Under the pieces are notes generated by a model. It had not been told where the DNA came from, made no database searches, and saw only the letters and a program-made list of their open reading frames with translations. A DNA stretch of 7,267 nucleotides from VFZN01 sp050249615 (GTDB taxonomy: Bacteria; Acidobacteriota; Vicinamibacteria; Vicinamibacterales; UBA2999), in assembly GCA_050249615.1 (NCBI GenBank), contig JBFWQE010000224.1, positions 1 through 7,267 of the forward strand, read 5' to 3'. The position numbers and the translations under genes are program-made. Within the stretch, counting starts at the first letter, position 1. Every line of letters begins with the position of its first letter. Positions 1-6,589 of the stretch are shown here, one piece after another.

Positions 1-1454
1 TCCGCGGGCGCGCGGACGATTTCGGTGCCCCAGAGGACATCGAGGGTGACCAGATCCGTGAGCCGTACGTTCAGCCTGACCCGCTGGTCCGCCTGGACCA
101 CCGAGCCAGCCAGCATGAGACGCGCGCCCAGCTGCCGTGCCCCCGCCACGACCTCGGGATCGGCCTTGTCGCGAAATCGCGCAAGGCCCTCCGATGCCGG
201 GATTTGCAAGCCTTTCAAGCGTGCCAGTTGAGCCACCAGCAGCTCGGTGAGCCCCTGCGCGAGATAGTCCTTCGCCGGATCGCCAGTGAGATTGCGGATG
301 GGCATCACCGCCAGCCGGATGGGTCCGCCCTGCACGCCATCCGCACCGGGCCGGGCTGGCAGCAATGGCCAGAGGAATGCGCCGACGAGAATTGCCGCGA
401 CAGCCGCTATCAACGACCCCTTCCATGACACCGGGCGCCGGGCCGGACGATCGGGACTCCTCGCCGCGATGGCGGCGGTCAGACGCTCTTCGACCTCTCC
501 GGCGCTCCCGGGCCGATTGGCTGGGTCGGCCTGCAACAACCCGGAAACGATGGCCGCGAACCCGGGCGGGACATCTGGGCGCGCATCGACGAGGGCACGG
601 CTTCTGTGCCGCCGGTGAGCCTCTCGGAGATCCGTCAGACTCGCCGCCGTGACAGGCATGCTGCCGGTCGTCAGGAAATACAGGAGAACGCCGAGAGCGT
701 ACAGGTCGCTCTGAACCGTCGCTGGAGCGCCCTCGAGCCGTTCGGGCGCCATGTAGAGCGGAGTGCCAATCAGACCGTCGGCACTGTCCGCGCAGGGTCC
801 GGCCGGGCCGGAACTGGCCCCGAGATCCATCAACACGATGCGCCCGCCCGACTCCCGGACGACGTTCTGCGCCTTGACATCACGATGCACCAGGCCGACG
901 CCGTGCAGGGCGGCCAGGGCCCGGGCGAGGTCGCGGCCGATCACGCTCGCCTCGTCGGCGCCGAAGGGTCCGTCCTGGCGCACAACCGCATCCAGGCTGC
1001 GGCCCCGGACGAGTTCCATCCACAACCCCGGCACACGGCTGTGGATGTCGGCACCGAACACGAGCACGACGTTGGGATGACGCACGCGTGCGAGCCGTCG
1101 TCCCTCCTCGATCACGCGGAGCACGTCGGCCGAAGCCGGATAGAGCTTCAGGGCCACTTCTCGATGCAGCCTCGTGTCGAGTGCGCGGTATACGGTGCCT
1201 GAGGCACCCTGCCCGATCTGTTCCAGCAGTTCCAGGTGCCCCCACCGCGAACGGGACCCACCCTCGGCGGGCCGTTCCAGTGGCGGGAGCAGGTCGTGGA
1301 ATTGGCGGTGGGCGTCGGCGATCCGTGCCAGCACGGAGAGTTCCCGCAGCAGCTCACGCTGGGCTTCGCTCGACGCGAGTTCCAGGGCCGGCCAGTCGAC
1401 GGGCTCGAACGCCGCGACACGATTCGCGGTCTCGATGAGCGGGTCACGCTCCAT
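1..1454 (-). CDS. Membrane-anchored Ser/Thr protein kinase with TolB-like C-terminal half (3' end cut by window edge)
   Basis: I translated this frame by hand: 484 codons with no stop, running off the window. It is a Hanks-type kinase that phosphorylates Ser/Thr on partner proteins. Residues 1-72 are an alpha-helical-looking N-terminal extension containing a VDW tripeptide. The kinase domain (about 73-328) has the glycine loop GQGASGTVY (81-89), ATP lysine K103 in VALKLY, an alpha-C glutamate near E116/E117, the catalytic loop HRDVKAQN (190-197), DLG (210-212) in place of the usual DFG, APE (236-238) and SDLYALG (249-255). One membrane helix lies at about 347-366. After it comes IRLAVMPIRNLTGDP, typical of the TolB-like domain common in acidobacterial kinases; TPR repeats often follow but are off the window. 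The ATG overlaps the end of the sigma gene by 11 bases and has a good ribosome site, so coupled expression is likely. Its substrate is unknown; the adjacent sigma factor is the obvious candidate by context only. Confidence 0.94.
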   Translation of the reverse strand, partial: MERDPLIETANRVAAFEPVDWPALELASSEAQRELLRELSVLARIADAHRQFHDLLPPLERPAEGGSRSRWGHLELLEQIGQGASGTVYRALDTRLHREVALKLYPASADVLRVIEEGRRLARVRHPNVVLVFGADIHSRVPGLWMELVRGRSLDAVVRQDGPFGADEASVIGRDLARALAALHGVGLVHRDVKAQNVVRESGGRIVLMDLGASSGPAGPCADSADGLIGTPLYMAPERLEGAPATVQSDLYALGVLLYFLTTGSMPVTAASLTDLREAHRRHRSRALVDARPDVPPGFAAIVSGLLQADPANRPGSAGEVEERLTAAIAARSPDRPARRPVSWKGSLIAAVAAILVGAFLWPLLPARPGADGVQGGPIRLAVMPIRNLTGDPAKDYLAQGLTELLVAQLARLKGLQIPASEGLARFRDKADPEVVAGARQLGARLMLAGSVVQADQRVRLNVRLTDLVTLDVLWGTEIVRAPA

Positions 1455-2037
1455 CGCGCATCACCTCGGCCAGGCGAAGCAGGGACCGGCTGACCATCAT
1501 CCGGGCGGCATCACTGGACGGCTTGCCAAACATCTCGGCGATCTCCGCGAAGCTGCAACCCATCTCCACACGGGCGACGATCGCCTCGCGTGCCTCGGCG
1601 TCCAGCACCTGCAGCGCGCGCTCGTAGCGCGCGAGCGTCGTGGCCCCGATCGTCGCCTCGAGCGGGCCTGGCTCGAGGGCCGGCAGCTCGGCAGGGAGCG
1701 TCCCGTGGTCGGGCCGGCGCATCCTCCGCCGCAGTTCGTCCCGCACGCGATTGGCCACGGCCTGGCGGAGATACGCCTGCAAGGCGCCCTCGCCGCGCAT
1801 TTCGAAGCCGCCGAGCCCCCTCAGCGACCGCATCAGGGTGTCCTGGACCATGTCGTCAGTGTCAGAAAGGTCACGGGCCCACCGGGGGAGCCGGCCGCTC
1901 GCCCACCGCGTGAGCCGCGGGAGGTAGCGCGCGACGAGTGACTCCAGGGCCTGCCGGTCTCCTTCCTTGACTCGCTGCAGCAACTCGATGGTCGCGAGAA
2001 GGTGGGCGTCGCCGGGGGGCGGCATGATGCGAGGCAT
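1444..2037 (-). CDS. RNA polymerase sigma-70 family (ECF-type) sigma factor
   Basis: This 197-residue protein directs RNA polymerase to a set of promoters. Region 2 spans about 21-108. It includes RVKEGDRQALESLVARYLPR and the region 2.2 core DLSDTDDMVQDT (56-67), and ends in a basic stretch RDELRRRMRRP. Region 4 spans about 137-193, with a helix-turn-helix around CSFAEIAEMFGKPSSDAAR (161-179). The length and the lack of regions 1 and 3 fit the ECF class. I chose the ATG at 2037. The frame stays open to 2115, but that extension would run through a strong inverted repeat and does not resemble a sigma N-terminus. ATG 2025 is also possible. Neither start has a clear Shine-Dalgarno. No anti-sigma gene is next door; instead a Ser/Thr kinase overlaps the 3' end, as in kinase-linked ECF groups. 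The target regulon cannot be read from this window. Confidence 0.94.
   Translation of the reverse strand: MPRIMPPPGDAHLLATIELLQRVKEGDRQALESLVARYLPRLTRWASGRLPRWARDLSDTDDMVQDTLMRSLRGLGGFEMRGEGALQAYLRQAVANRVRDELRRRMRRPDHGTLPAELPALEPGPLEATIGATTLARYERALQVLDAEAREAIVARVEMGCSFAEIAEMFGKPSSDAARMMVSRSLLRLAEVMRDGA
1461..1467 (-). promoter_or_regulatory. Ribosome binding site of the kinase gene, inside the sigma gene
   Basis: GAGGTGA on the minus strand sits 6 bases before the kinase ATG at 1454 and within the last codons of the sigma gene. It fixes the kinase start and supports translation directly after, or coupled to, the sigma gene. Confidence 0.7.
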
Positions 2038-2052
2038 TCTAGACCAGCCCGG

Positions 2053-2096
2053 CTGGCGCTCGACTGGCGCCGCGCAACGCGACAGTCGAGCACCAG
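2053..2096 (-). promoter_or_regulatory. Strong inverted repeat / hairpin directly upstream of the sigma gene
   Basis: Arms at 2053-2066 and 2083-2096 are inverted copies with a single mismatch, around a 16-base loop. Read as minus-strand RNA, the mismatch is a U-G wobble, so the stem is 14 bp without a bulge. It ends 15 bases before the sigma ATG at 2037. It could be an operator for a dimeric regulator or an RNA structure limiting access to the start. It has no T-tract after it, so a simple intrinsic terminator is unlikely. The structure is seen in the sequence; its function is inferred. Confidence 0.6.
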
Positions 2097-2180
2097 GGCT
2101 CGCCACCCGCCGCACCGCGGCGCCGAGGGGTCAGAGGGGACCCGCATCCCGGGTGGGCCCGCCGCGGCACTGTGTGTGCT

Positions 2181-2205
2181 CATCGGCGAATTGGACGGAC
2201 GTTCC
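2181..2205 (-). promoter_or_regulatory. Weak ECF-like promoter candidate for the sigma-kinase operon
   Basis: On the minus strand, GGAAC (2205-2201) is followed after 15 bases by CGATG (2185-2181). GGAAC is the common -35 core of many ECF-dependent promoters, and the spacing is only roughly right. A TTGAAA (2217-2212) lies just upstream but lacks a good housekeeping -10. If real, this would allow autoregulation and give a leader of about 140 bases containing the inverted repeat. Confidence 0.15.
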
Positions 2206-2236
2206 CCGCTCTTTCAAGACGCCGGGGCGTGGCCGT

Positions 2237-2253
2237 CCCCGCCATCTGCGGGG
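2237..2253 (-). terminator. GC-rich hairpin behind the serine hydrolase gene
   Basis: CCCCGC and GCGGGG (2237-2242 and 2248-2253) form a perfect 6-bp stem with a 5-base loop, starting 26 bases after the hydrolase stop codon. The position suits a terminator, but no T-run follows on the minus strand. It could be an mRNA 3' end stabiliser, part of a Rho-dependent end, or chance in GC-rich DNA. Confidence 0.3.
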
Positions 2254-2279
2254 TGGGCTCCCCGGCAGCAGGCCCGGTG

Positions 2280-3461
2280 CTACCGGAGTCCCGCTGACGG
2301 CCGATCCGTCTTGATCGCCGCAATCACCCGCTTCACGAACTCCGCCTCGTTCCCGCGGTGCCAGCGCCACACCACCACGAGATCGTGGTCTGGTGAGATG
2401 GTGATGGTGTTGCTGCCCGCGCCGCGGGCGCCGTAGGCGTTGGTCGGCAGGCCCGGGTAGTTCTTCCCGTTCGTGTTCAGCCACCACAGGTAACCGTAGT
2501 CCGGGCCGTGCGCGCTCGGCGACACCGCGGCCTTCACGTAGGCGGGCGGCAGGATCTGCCGGTCGCCCCACTTGCCCCCGCGGAGCCACAGGTAGCCGAA
2601 GCGGGCCATGTCCCACGAGTGGATCCACACGCCGCCGCCCCAGCGCGTGCCGCCGCTCACCGACGCCATACGACGGCCGTCGACGTCCACGTAGCTGTTG
2701 TGGTACGGCACCCACTTCCACGCGTTCGAGGCGCCGATGACGTCCATCACCTCGTCGCGGAAGACCTCCGGGACGGGCTTCTTGAAGACACGCAGCAGCG
2801 ACAGGCCCAGGCGGTTGATCCGCACATCGTTGTATTCGTAGTACGTGCCCGGCCGCTGCAACTCGCGCGGCTTGCGCTCGCCCTCGCCAAACGCGTCCTT
2901 CCCGACGAAGTCGTGCTTCTTGCCCCACATCTCGCCTTCCCACTCGGTCTCCTGCTGCAGGTGCATCTTCCACGTGACCTGGGAGTTGCGGGGCGAGTCG
3001 TAGCCGCCGTCGGTGACGGTCTTGCCCACCGGGTCGTCCACGCCGAGTTTTCCGTCACGCACGGCAATGCCGGCGACCGTGGCCAGCATGCTCTTGGCCA
3101 CGGAGTAGGTCGGATCCACCCAGGTGGTGTCGCCGAACTCGGCGACCACGTAGCCCTTGTAGATGACGAGCCCGTTCGTCCGCGCGCGCTTCGTGGGAAC
3201 TGAGCCCAGCAGCGACCCGAAGATGCGCTCCTGGTCGGAGAAGTCGACCTCGCGCGTGGACTCGCGGCTCTCGGCGAACTTGACGGCCTCGGCCAGCAGC
3301 CCCGGATCCATGCCAAGCTCCGCCGGCGCCTTCTTCGCCCAGTCGCCCGCGGGTGGATAGTACGGCGCCGTCCCCTGAGCCCTGGCGTCACGGCCAGCTG
3401 CCAGGGCTGCAACCGTCATGATGACCGCGACCATGCCCACGCGAAGTGTCCGAGTCGTCAT
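2280..3461 (-). CDS. Exported serine hydrolase, class C beta-lactamase / S12 fold
   Basis: This protein of about 393 residues belongs to the beta-lactamase-related serine hydrolases, which act on peptides, amides or esters outside the cytoplasm; the substrate is not predictable here. Residues 1-28 form a signal peptide with hydrophobic core VGMVAVIMTVAALAAG and cleavage after ARA. The catalytic SxxK motif is SVAK (120-123). The usual YxN position holds YND (210-212) in PGTYYEYNDVRINRL. The third active-site strand matches RGAG (346-349), followed by SNTITISPDHDLVVVWRWH, the usual place of the KTG/HxG motif. The internal WGGGVWIHSWDMARFGYLWL segment is typical of the family. I placed the start at ATG 3461 because GAGGG lies 8 bases before it; ATG 3467 in the same frame has only 2 bases of spacing. 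It ends with TAG. It is co-directional with the upstream M14 gene but separated by a repeat-filled spacer. The domain call is firm; calling it an antibiotic-resistance enzyme would not be justified. Confidence 0.92.
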   Translation of the reverse strand: MTTRTLRVGMVAVIMTVAALAAGRDARAQGTAPYYPPAGDWAKKAPAELGMDPGLLAEAVKFAESRESTREVDFSDQERIFGSLLGSVPTKRARTNGLVIYKGYVVAEFGDTTWVDPTYSVAKSMLATVAGIAVRDGKLGVDDPVGKTVTDGGYDSPRNSQVTWKMHLQQETEWEGEMWGKKHDFVGKDAFGEGERKPRELQRPGTYYEYNDVRINRLGLSLLRVFKKPVPEVFRDEVMDVIGASNAWKWVPYHNSYVDVDGRRMASVSGGTRWGGGVWIHSWDMARFGYLWLRGGKWGDRQILPPAYVKAAVSPSAHGPDYGYLWWLNTNGKNYPGLPTNAYGARGAGSNTITISPDHDLVVVWRWHRGNEAEFVKRVIAAIKTDRPSAGLR

Positions 3462-3469
3462 CGTCATTG

Positions 3470-3474
3470 CCCTC
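3470..3474 (-). promoter_or_regulatory. Ribosome binding site deciding the hydrolase start
   Basis: GAGGG on the minus strand is 2 bases from ATG 3467 and 8 bases from ATG 3461. The spacing favours the second ATG and shortens the signal peptide by only two residues. Confidence 0.5.
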
Positions 3475-3481
3475 GATCCCC

Positions 3482-3594
3482 CAATGCCTCAATGCCTCAA
3501 TGCCGCAATGCCGCAATGCGCCAATCCAAATGCGCCAATGCCCAATCGCCAATCACGAACTGAATCACCCAATCATCAATCGGCAATCATCAAT
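3482..3594. repeat. Degenerate short tandem repeat (CAATGCC-type, 8-bp period)
   Basis: Five adjoining 8-base units run from 3482 to 3521: caatgcct twice, caatgccg twice, caatgcgc once. They decay into irregular caatc and caatg units up to 3594; I count twelve CAAT cores. The tract fills the 136-base spacer between the M14 stop and the hydrolase start and is much less GC-rich than its surroundings. It is non-coding in any plausible frame. Whether it is slippage-born or a dispersed repeat family cannot be decided from one copy. Confidence 0.85.
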
Positions 3595-3603
3595 GGACAT
3601 GTC

Positions 3604-6582
3604 TCAGTAACCAGGCCCCAGCAGCACGGCGTTCATGAACAGCAGCATGGTGCCCTCGCTGAAGGCGCGGTAGTTGGCATCCTCGGCGAAGGCTATCACG
3701 TGTCCCTGCCCGAAGGGCTGGTGCAGCAGGAAGGCCTTCTGCACCAGCAGGTCCTGGTTCTCGGGCCAGATGAGGCCCGAGGCGATGAGGCGGTCCTTCG
3801 TCGCGTACGCGCCGACGTTGCGGCCCTTGTCGAGGGTGATGGGAGCGAACACGCGGTTGCCCTCGATCATCGCCTGCGTCTCCCCATCCTGACCGGCCGA
3901 CAGCCAGTGGTCCTCGTCGATGGTGACCCGCAGGATGGCGCCGGGCTGCGCATCGGGGTGCTCGCGCTCGGGCTGGATGGCCTTGTCGTAATCGAACACC
4001 GATGGATCTCCAGATGACGCGGACGCGGACGGGGCCGCAGATGCCGCGGGAGCCGCAGATGNNNNNNNNNNNNNNNNNNNNNNNNNNNNNNNNNNNNNNN
4101 NNNNNNNNNNNNNNNNNNNNNNNNNNNNNNNNNNNNNNNNNNNNNNNNNNNNNNNNNNNNNTGACGCAGAGGGTTTGGCCGCAGATGACGCAGATGATGC
4201 AGAGGTCGCAGGCGGCCTGCCCGTCGAGGACGCCGGCGCCGGCGGCTTCGCCCCGGACCCACCTGACGTCCCGCCGGCACCTGGCGCGCCCGCACCTGCC
4301 GCATCCGTGGCACCCGCCCCTCCTGCCGCACCTGTCCGGGGCATCCCCGGCGCCGGCTTGTCGCCGGGCACGTCGAGGTTGCCGTTCTTGAGAAGCGTCT
4401 TCGTGTCGAGCAGGCCCACGTTCTCGCCGGTGGCCCAGCGCGATGCCTCGGCCAGGGTGATGAGCGTGCCCCCGGCGCGCAGCCAGTCCTTGAGGCGCGT
4501 GAGCAGCGCCTCGTTGATGCTGCTCCCGTAATTGCCCGCCGGCAGGACGATGACGTCGAAGTCGGAGAGATCGGCACGGGCGAGCGATGACACGCGGACG
4601 GCGGTGACGGGCTGACCGAAGCGGCGCTCGAGGGTGTAGCGCGTCCAGCCCGCCGAGAGCGACTGCGTGGGCGCGTCCCAGGCCAGCAGCACGCGCGGCG
4701 CCTTCAGGAACCGCGTCTGGTTGCTGCCGAGCGAAATGCCCGATTCCACGTACGTCGTGTCGATGGGCACGACCTCCGCACCGTGCTTCGTGGCCAGCGC
4801 CGAGAGGCGCGCGTGCAGATCCGCGGGGTTGCCGGCGTTCCGGATGACGGCCGTGCCGATGGGGTAGGCGCGCCCGCCCAGGGTGAAGGCGCCGCCCACG
4901 CTGTGCATGCGAATGCCCTGTGGCAGCGCCTCGGCGGCGAGCGCCGCGGCGGCGGATCCCCACGGCAGGAGGTACCCCACCGAGCCCTGCGCGAAGGTAC
5001 GCGGGACTGGCGGCGCATCGTAGGCCATCGGCAGCATCTCCGCCCTCGCCGTGATGGCCGACGGGCTGGTCAGCACCTCCACGTCGTACAGCAGCGGCGG
5101 GCTCCACGCCGTGATGTCATAGATCTGGTCCGGCTGCCGGCGGGCGCGCCGCTCTTCCTGGCGCTTGATGAAGTCGTCCGGCTGCGGGATGTGCGGCTCG
5201 AGGAGGTTGCGGATGAGCCTGCCCGATGGCTGCGCGTGCGACACCAGATACGCGCCGGCCGGCAGCCTGCGCGTCCCGGCCGTGACGGGCTCGATCGTCC
5301 GCCGCACCTCGATCCCCTGCGTGGCCAGGTTCCTCGCCAGCAGCGCCGCGCGCGACGGGTCGTGTCCGGGCACGAGGATGTACTCGCGCACGGGCCCCTT
5401 CTCCCCTTCCGCCACGGCCGTCTTCCGGTACTCGAGGAAGCTGCGCACGAGCCGCTCGCGGTTCTTCGCGGCGGTGATCGCCGTGACGATGGCGGCGTTG
5501 AAGTGGTGCATGACGCCGTCGCGGAAGGTGAGCGTGGTGCCGTCGCTCCGCGCGAACGAGAGGCTGCGGGCCGAGGCCTGCTCGTAGGTCATCCCGATGG
5601 AGCCCTGGAAGATCGGCCAGGACTCCCCGTAGCCCGGATAGAACGAGTCGTAGACCTCGCGGATGAAGTACGGCCAGCCGCGCGCGTCGAAGCGGGCGGC
5701 GTTGGCGCGCCCGAAGAGGTCGAACGCGTCGATCTGATCCTTCGTGATGTGCGGGTTCAGCGGATCGGCCGGCGGCGCGAAGTAGTAGGTGTTGTCGCCC
5801 CCCTGCTCGTGCAGGTCCACGTTCACGTGCGGCCAGTAGTCGCGCGCCACCTGGATGCGCCCGCGCGTCTCGGGCTGCGTCTGGGCAAACCAATCACGGT
5901 TCATGTCGAACAGGTAGTGATTCGAGCGGCCGCCGGGCCACGGCTCGTCGTGCTCCGCGTTGTAGGGCGTGGGATCGGGCACGGCCGCCCGGCCCTGCAG
6001 GTTCTGGAACACGAACCGCGCCCGGCCGTCCGGGTTCTGCATCGGATCGATGAGCACGAGCGCCTCGCGCAACACCGTGTCCACGTCCGCGTCTCCCTGC
6101 GCGGCCAGGAGGTGATAGGCCTCGAGCATCGCGGCATCGGACGAGGAGATCTCGTTGCCGTGCACGCCGTGCACGAGCCACACGACCACCGGCATCTCCT
6201 TCACCAGGCGCTCCTGCTCGGTGGTCGGCACGCCGCGGGGATCGGCCAGCTTCTTCAGGTCGGCCTTGACCCGATCCAGCGTCGCGATCCGCTCCGGGCT
6301 CCCGATCACCATGAGCCACAGCGGACGGCCCTCCCACGTGCGCGCGTACTCGTAGAGGCGGGTGCGCGTCGGCGCGGCCTTCTGCAGCGCCTGCAGGTAC
6401 GCGCCAACCTGGTCGGGCGGCGTGACCTCGGCGCCCGACTCGTAGCCGAGGATCTGGCGGACGGTTGGGATGGCCGGGTCGTACTTCGCGCCCGGCCAGA
6501 AGGGCTCGACTTGTGCGATTGCCGAGCCGGCGTGGAAGAAGAGAAGCAGATGCAGGAAGCACGCTGTGACGAGCGAGCGCAT
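3604..6582 (-). CDS. Exported M14-family zinc carboxypeptidase-like protein with C-terminal GATase1-like domain
   Basis: This 992-codon protein (34 codons unknown in a gap) is a metallo-peptidase expected to remove or process C-terminal residues of peptides outside the cytoplasm. Residues 1-23 are a signal peptide (cut after AIA). The M14 domain (about 55-375) carries zinc ligands H141 and E144 in HGVHGNE and H258 in DLHEQGG. Substrate-site motifs are NPDGR (183-187) and DMNRDW (226-231), and the likely catalytic base is E334 in GMTYEQAS. The H258 to E334 distance (76) fits the classic family spacing, so the enzyme looks intact. A GATase1-like fold follows (DFDVIVLPAGNYG at 674-686, no nucleophile cysteine seen) and is completed near the C-terminus by GHVIAFAEDANYRAFSEGT. 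Between these halves lies a Gly/Ala/Pro/Ser linker (about 741-858) with a 100-N gap. The frame is open for 70 codons upstream, but ATG 6582 begins a proper signal peptide. The exact substrate is unknown. Confidence 0.93.
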   Translation of the reverse strand: MRSLVTACFLHLLLFFHAGSAIAQVEPFWPGAKYDPAIPTVRQILGYESGAEVTPPDQVGAYLQALQKAAPTRTRLYEYARTWEGRPLWLMVIGSPERIATLDRVKADLKKLADPRGVPTTEQERLVKEMPVVVWLVHGVHGNEISSSDAAMLEAYHLLAAQGDADVDTVLREALVLIDPMQNPDGRARFVFQNLQGRAAVPDPTPYNAEHDEPWPGGRSNHYLFDMNRDWFAQTQPETRGRIQVARDYWPHVNVDLHEQGGDNTYYFAPPADPLNPHITKDQIDAFDLFGRANAARFDARGWPYFIREVYDSFYPGYGESWPIFQGSIGMTYEQASARSLSFARSDGTTLTFRDGVMHHFNAAIVTAITAAKNRERLVRSFLEYRKTAVAEGEKGPVREYILVPGHDPSRAALLARNLATQGIEVRRTIEPVTAGTRRLPAGAYLVSHAQPSGRLIRNLLEPHIPQPDDFIKRQEERRARRQPDQIYDITAWSPPLLYDVEVLTSPSAITARAEMLPMAYDAPPVPRTFAQGSVGYLLPWGSAAAALAAEALPQGIRMHSVGGAFTLGGRAYPIGTAVIRNAGNPADLHARLSALATKHGAEVVPIDTTYVESGISLGSNQTRFLKAPRVLLAWDAPTQSLSAGWTRYTLERRFGQPVTAVRVSSLARADLSDFDVIVLPAGNYGSSINEALLTRLKDWLRAGGTLITLAEASRWATGENVGLLDTKTLLKNGNLDVPGDKPAPGMPRTGAAGGAGATDAAGAGAPGAGGTSGGSGAKPPAPASSTGRPPATSASSASSAAKPSASXXXXXXXXXXXXXXXXXXXXXXXXXXXXXXXXXXSAAPAASAAPSASASSGDPSVFDYDKAIQPEREHPDAQPGAILRVTIDEDHWLSAGQDGETQAMIEGNRVFAPITLDKGRNVGAYATKDRLIASGLIWPENQDLLVQKAFLLHQPFGQGHVIAFAEDANYRAFSEGTMLLFMNAVLLGPGY
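4011..4211. repeat. Low-complexity GCAGATGAC-type repeat coding a Ser/Ala linker
   Basis: Both sides of the gap consist of imperfect units such as gcagatgac, gcagatgcc and gcagatgatgcagag. Read on the minus strand they are TCTGCG-type codon pairs giving TSASSASSAAKPSAS before the gap and SAAPAASAAPSASASS after it. The tract lies inside the M14 peptidase gene and keeps its frame open. Similar GCAGATGACGCAGATG strings strike me as intergenic repeats in other bacteria, but that is recollection, not something tested here. Confidence 0.75.
4062..4161. other. Assembly gap of exactly 100 N
   Basis: One hundred consecutive N bases, a standard placeholder for a scaffold join of unknown size. It lies within the repetitive linker of the M14 peptidase gene. 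The true length, and therefore the reading frame across it, is not known, although both flanks are open and sensible in the same frame at this nominal length. Confidence 0.97.
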
Positions 6583-6589
6583 GGCGCGA

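Noticed and set aside
1174..1941. Plus-strand open frame of 255 codons opposite the kinase and sigma genes
   Set aside because: It spans two well-supported minus-strand genes, has no recognisable domain and has the composition of a GC-rich shadow.
2038..2115. Upstream extension of the sigma factor by 26 codons
   Set aside because: The extra residues do not resemble a sigma N-terminus and are coded by the inverted repeat; the ATG at 2037 gives a normal ECF length.
2508..3203. Long plus-strand open frame of 231 codons opposite the serine hydrolase
   Set aside because: His/Val/Arg/Ala-rich product with no motif; an antisense shadow of the high-GC hydrolase gene, which has a signal peptide and catalytic motifs.
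2280..3461. Antibiotic-resistance beta-lactamase
   Set aside because: SVAK is shared by the whole serine hydrolase superfamily; the canonical YxN and KTG motifs are not seen, so a resistance role is unsupported.
3482..3594. CRISPR-like array
   Set aside because: Units are 8 bases, adjoining and without spacers, and no cas gene is present; it is a simple degenerate repeat.
4336..4350. Perfect 6-bp palindromic stem CCGGGG/CCCCGG with 3-base loop
   Set aside because: It lies inside the linker coding sequence of the M14 gene; expected by chance in such GC-rich low-complexity DNA.
3590..5107. Minus-strand open frame of 505 codons inside the M14 gene
   Set aside because: It is a shifted frame of the peptidase gene, Arg/Ala/Gly-rich and without motifs; it is open only because of GC bias and the N gap.
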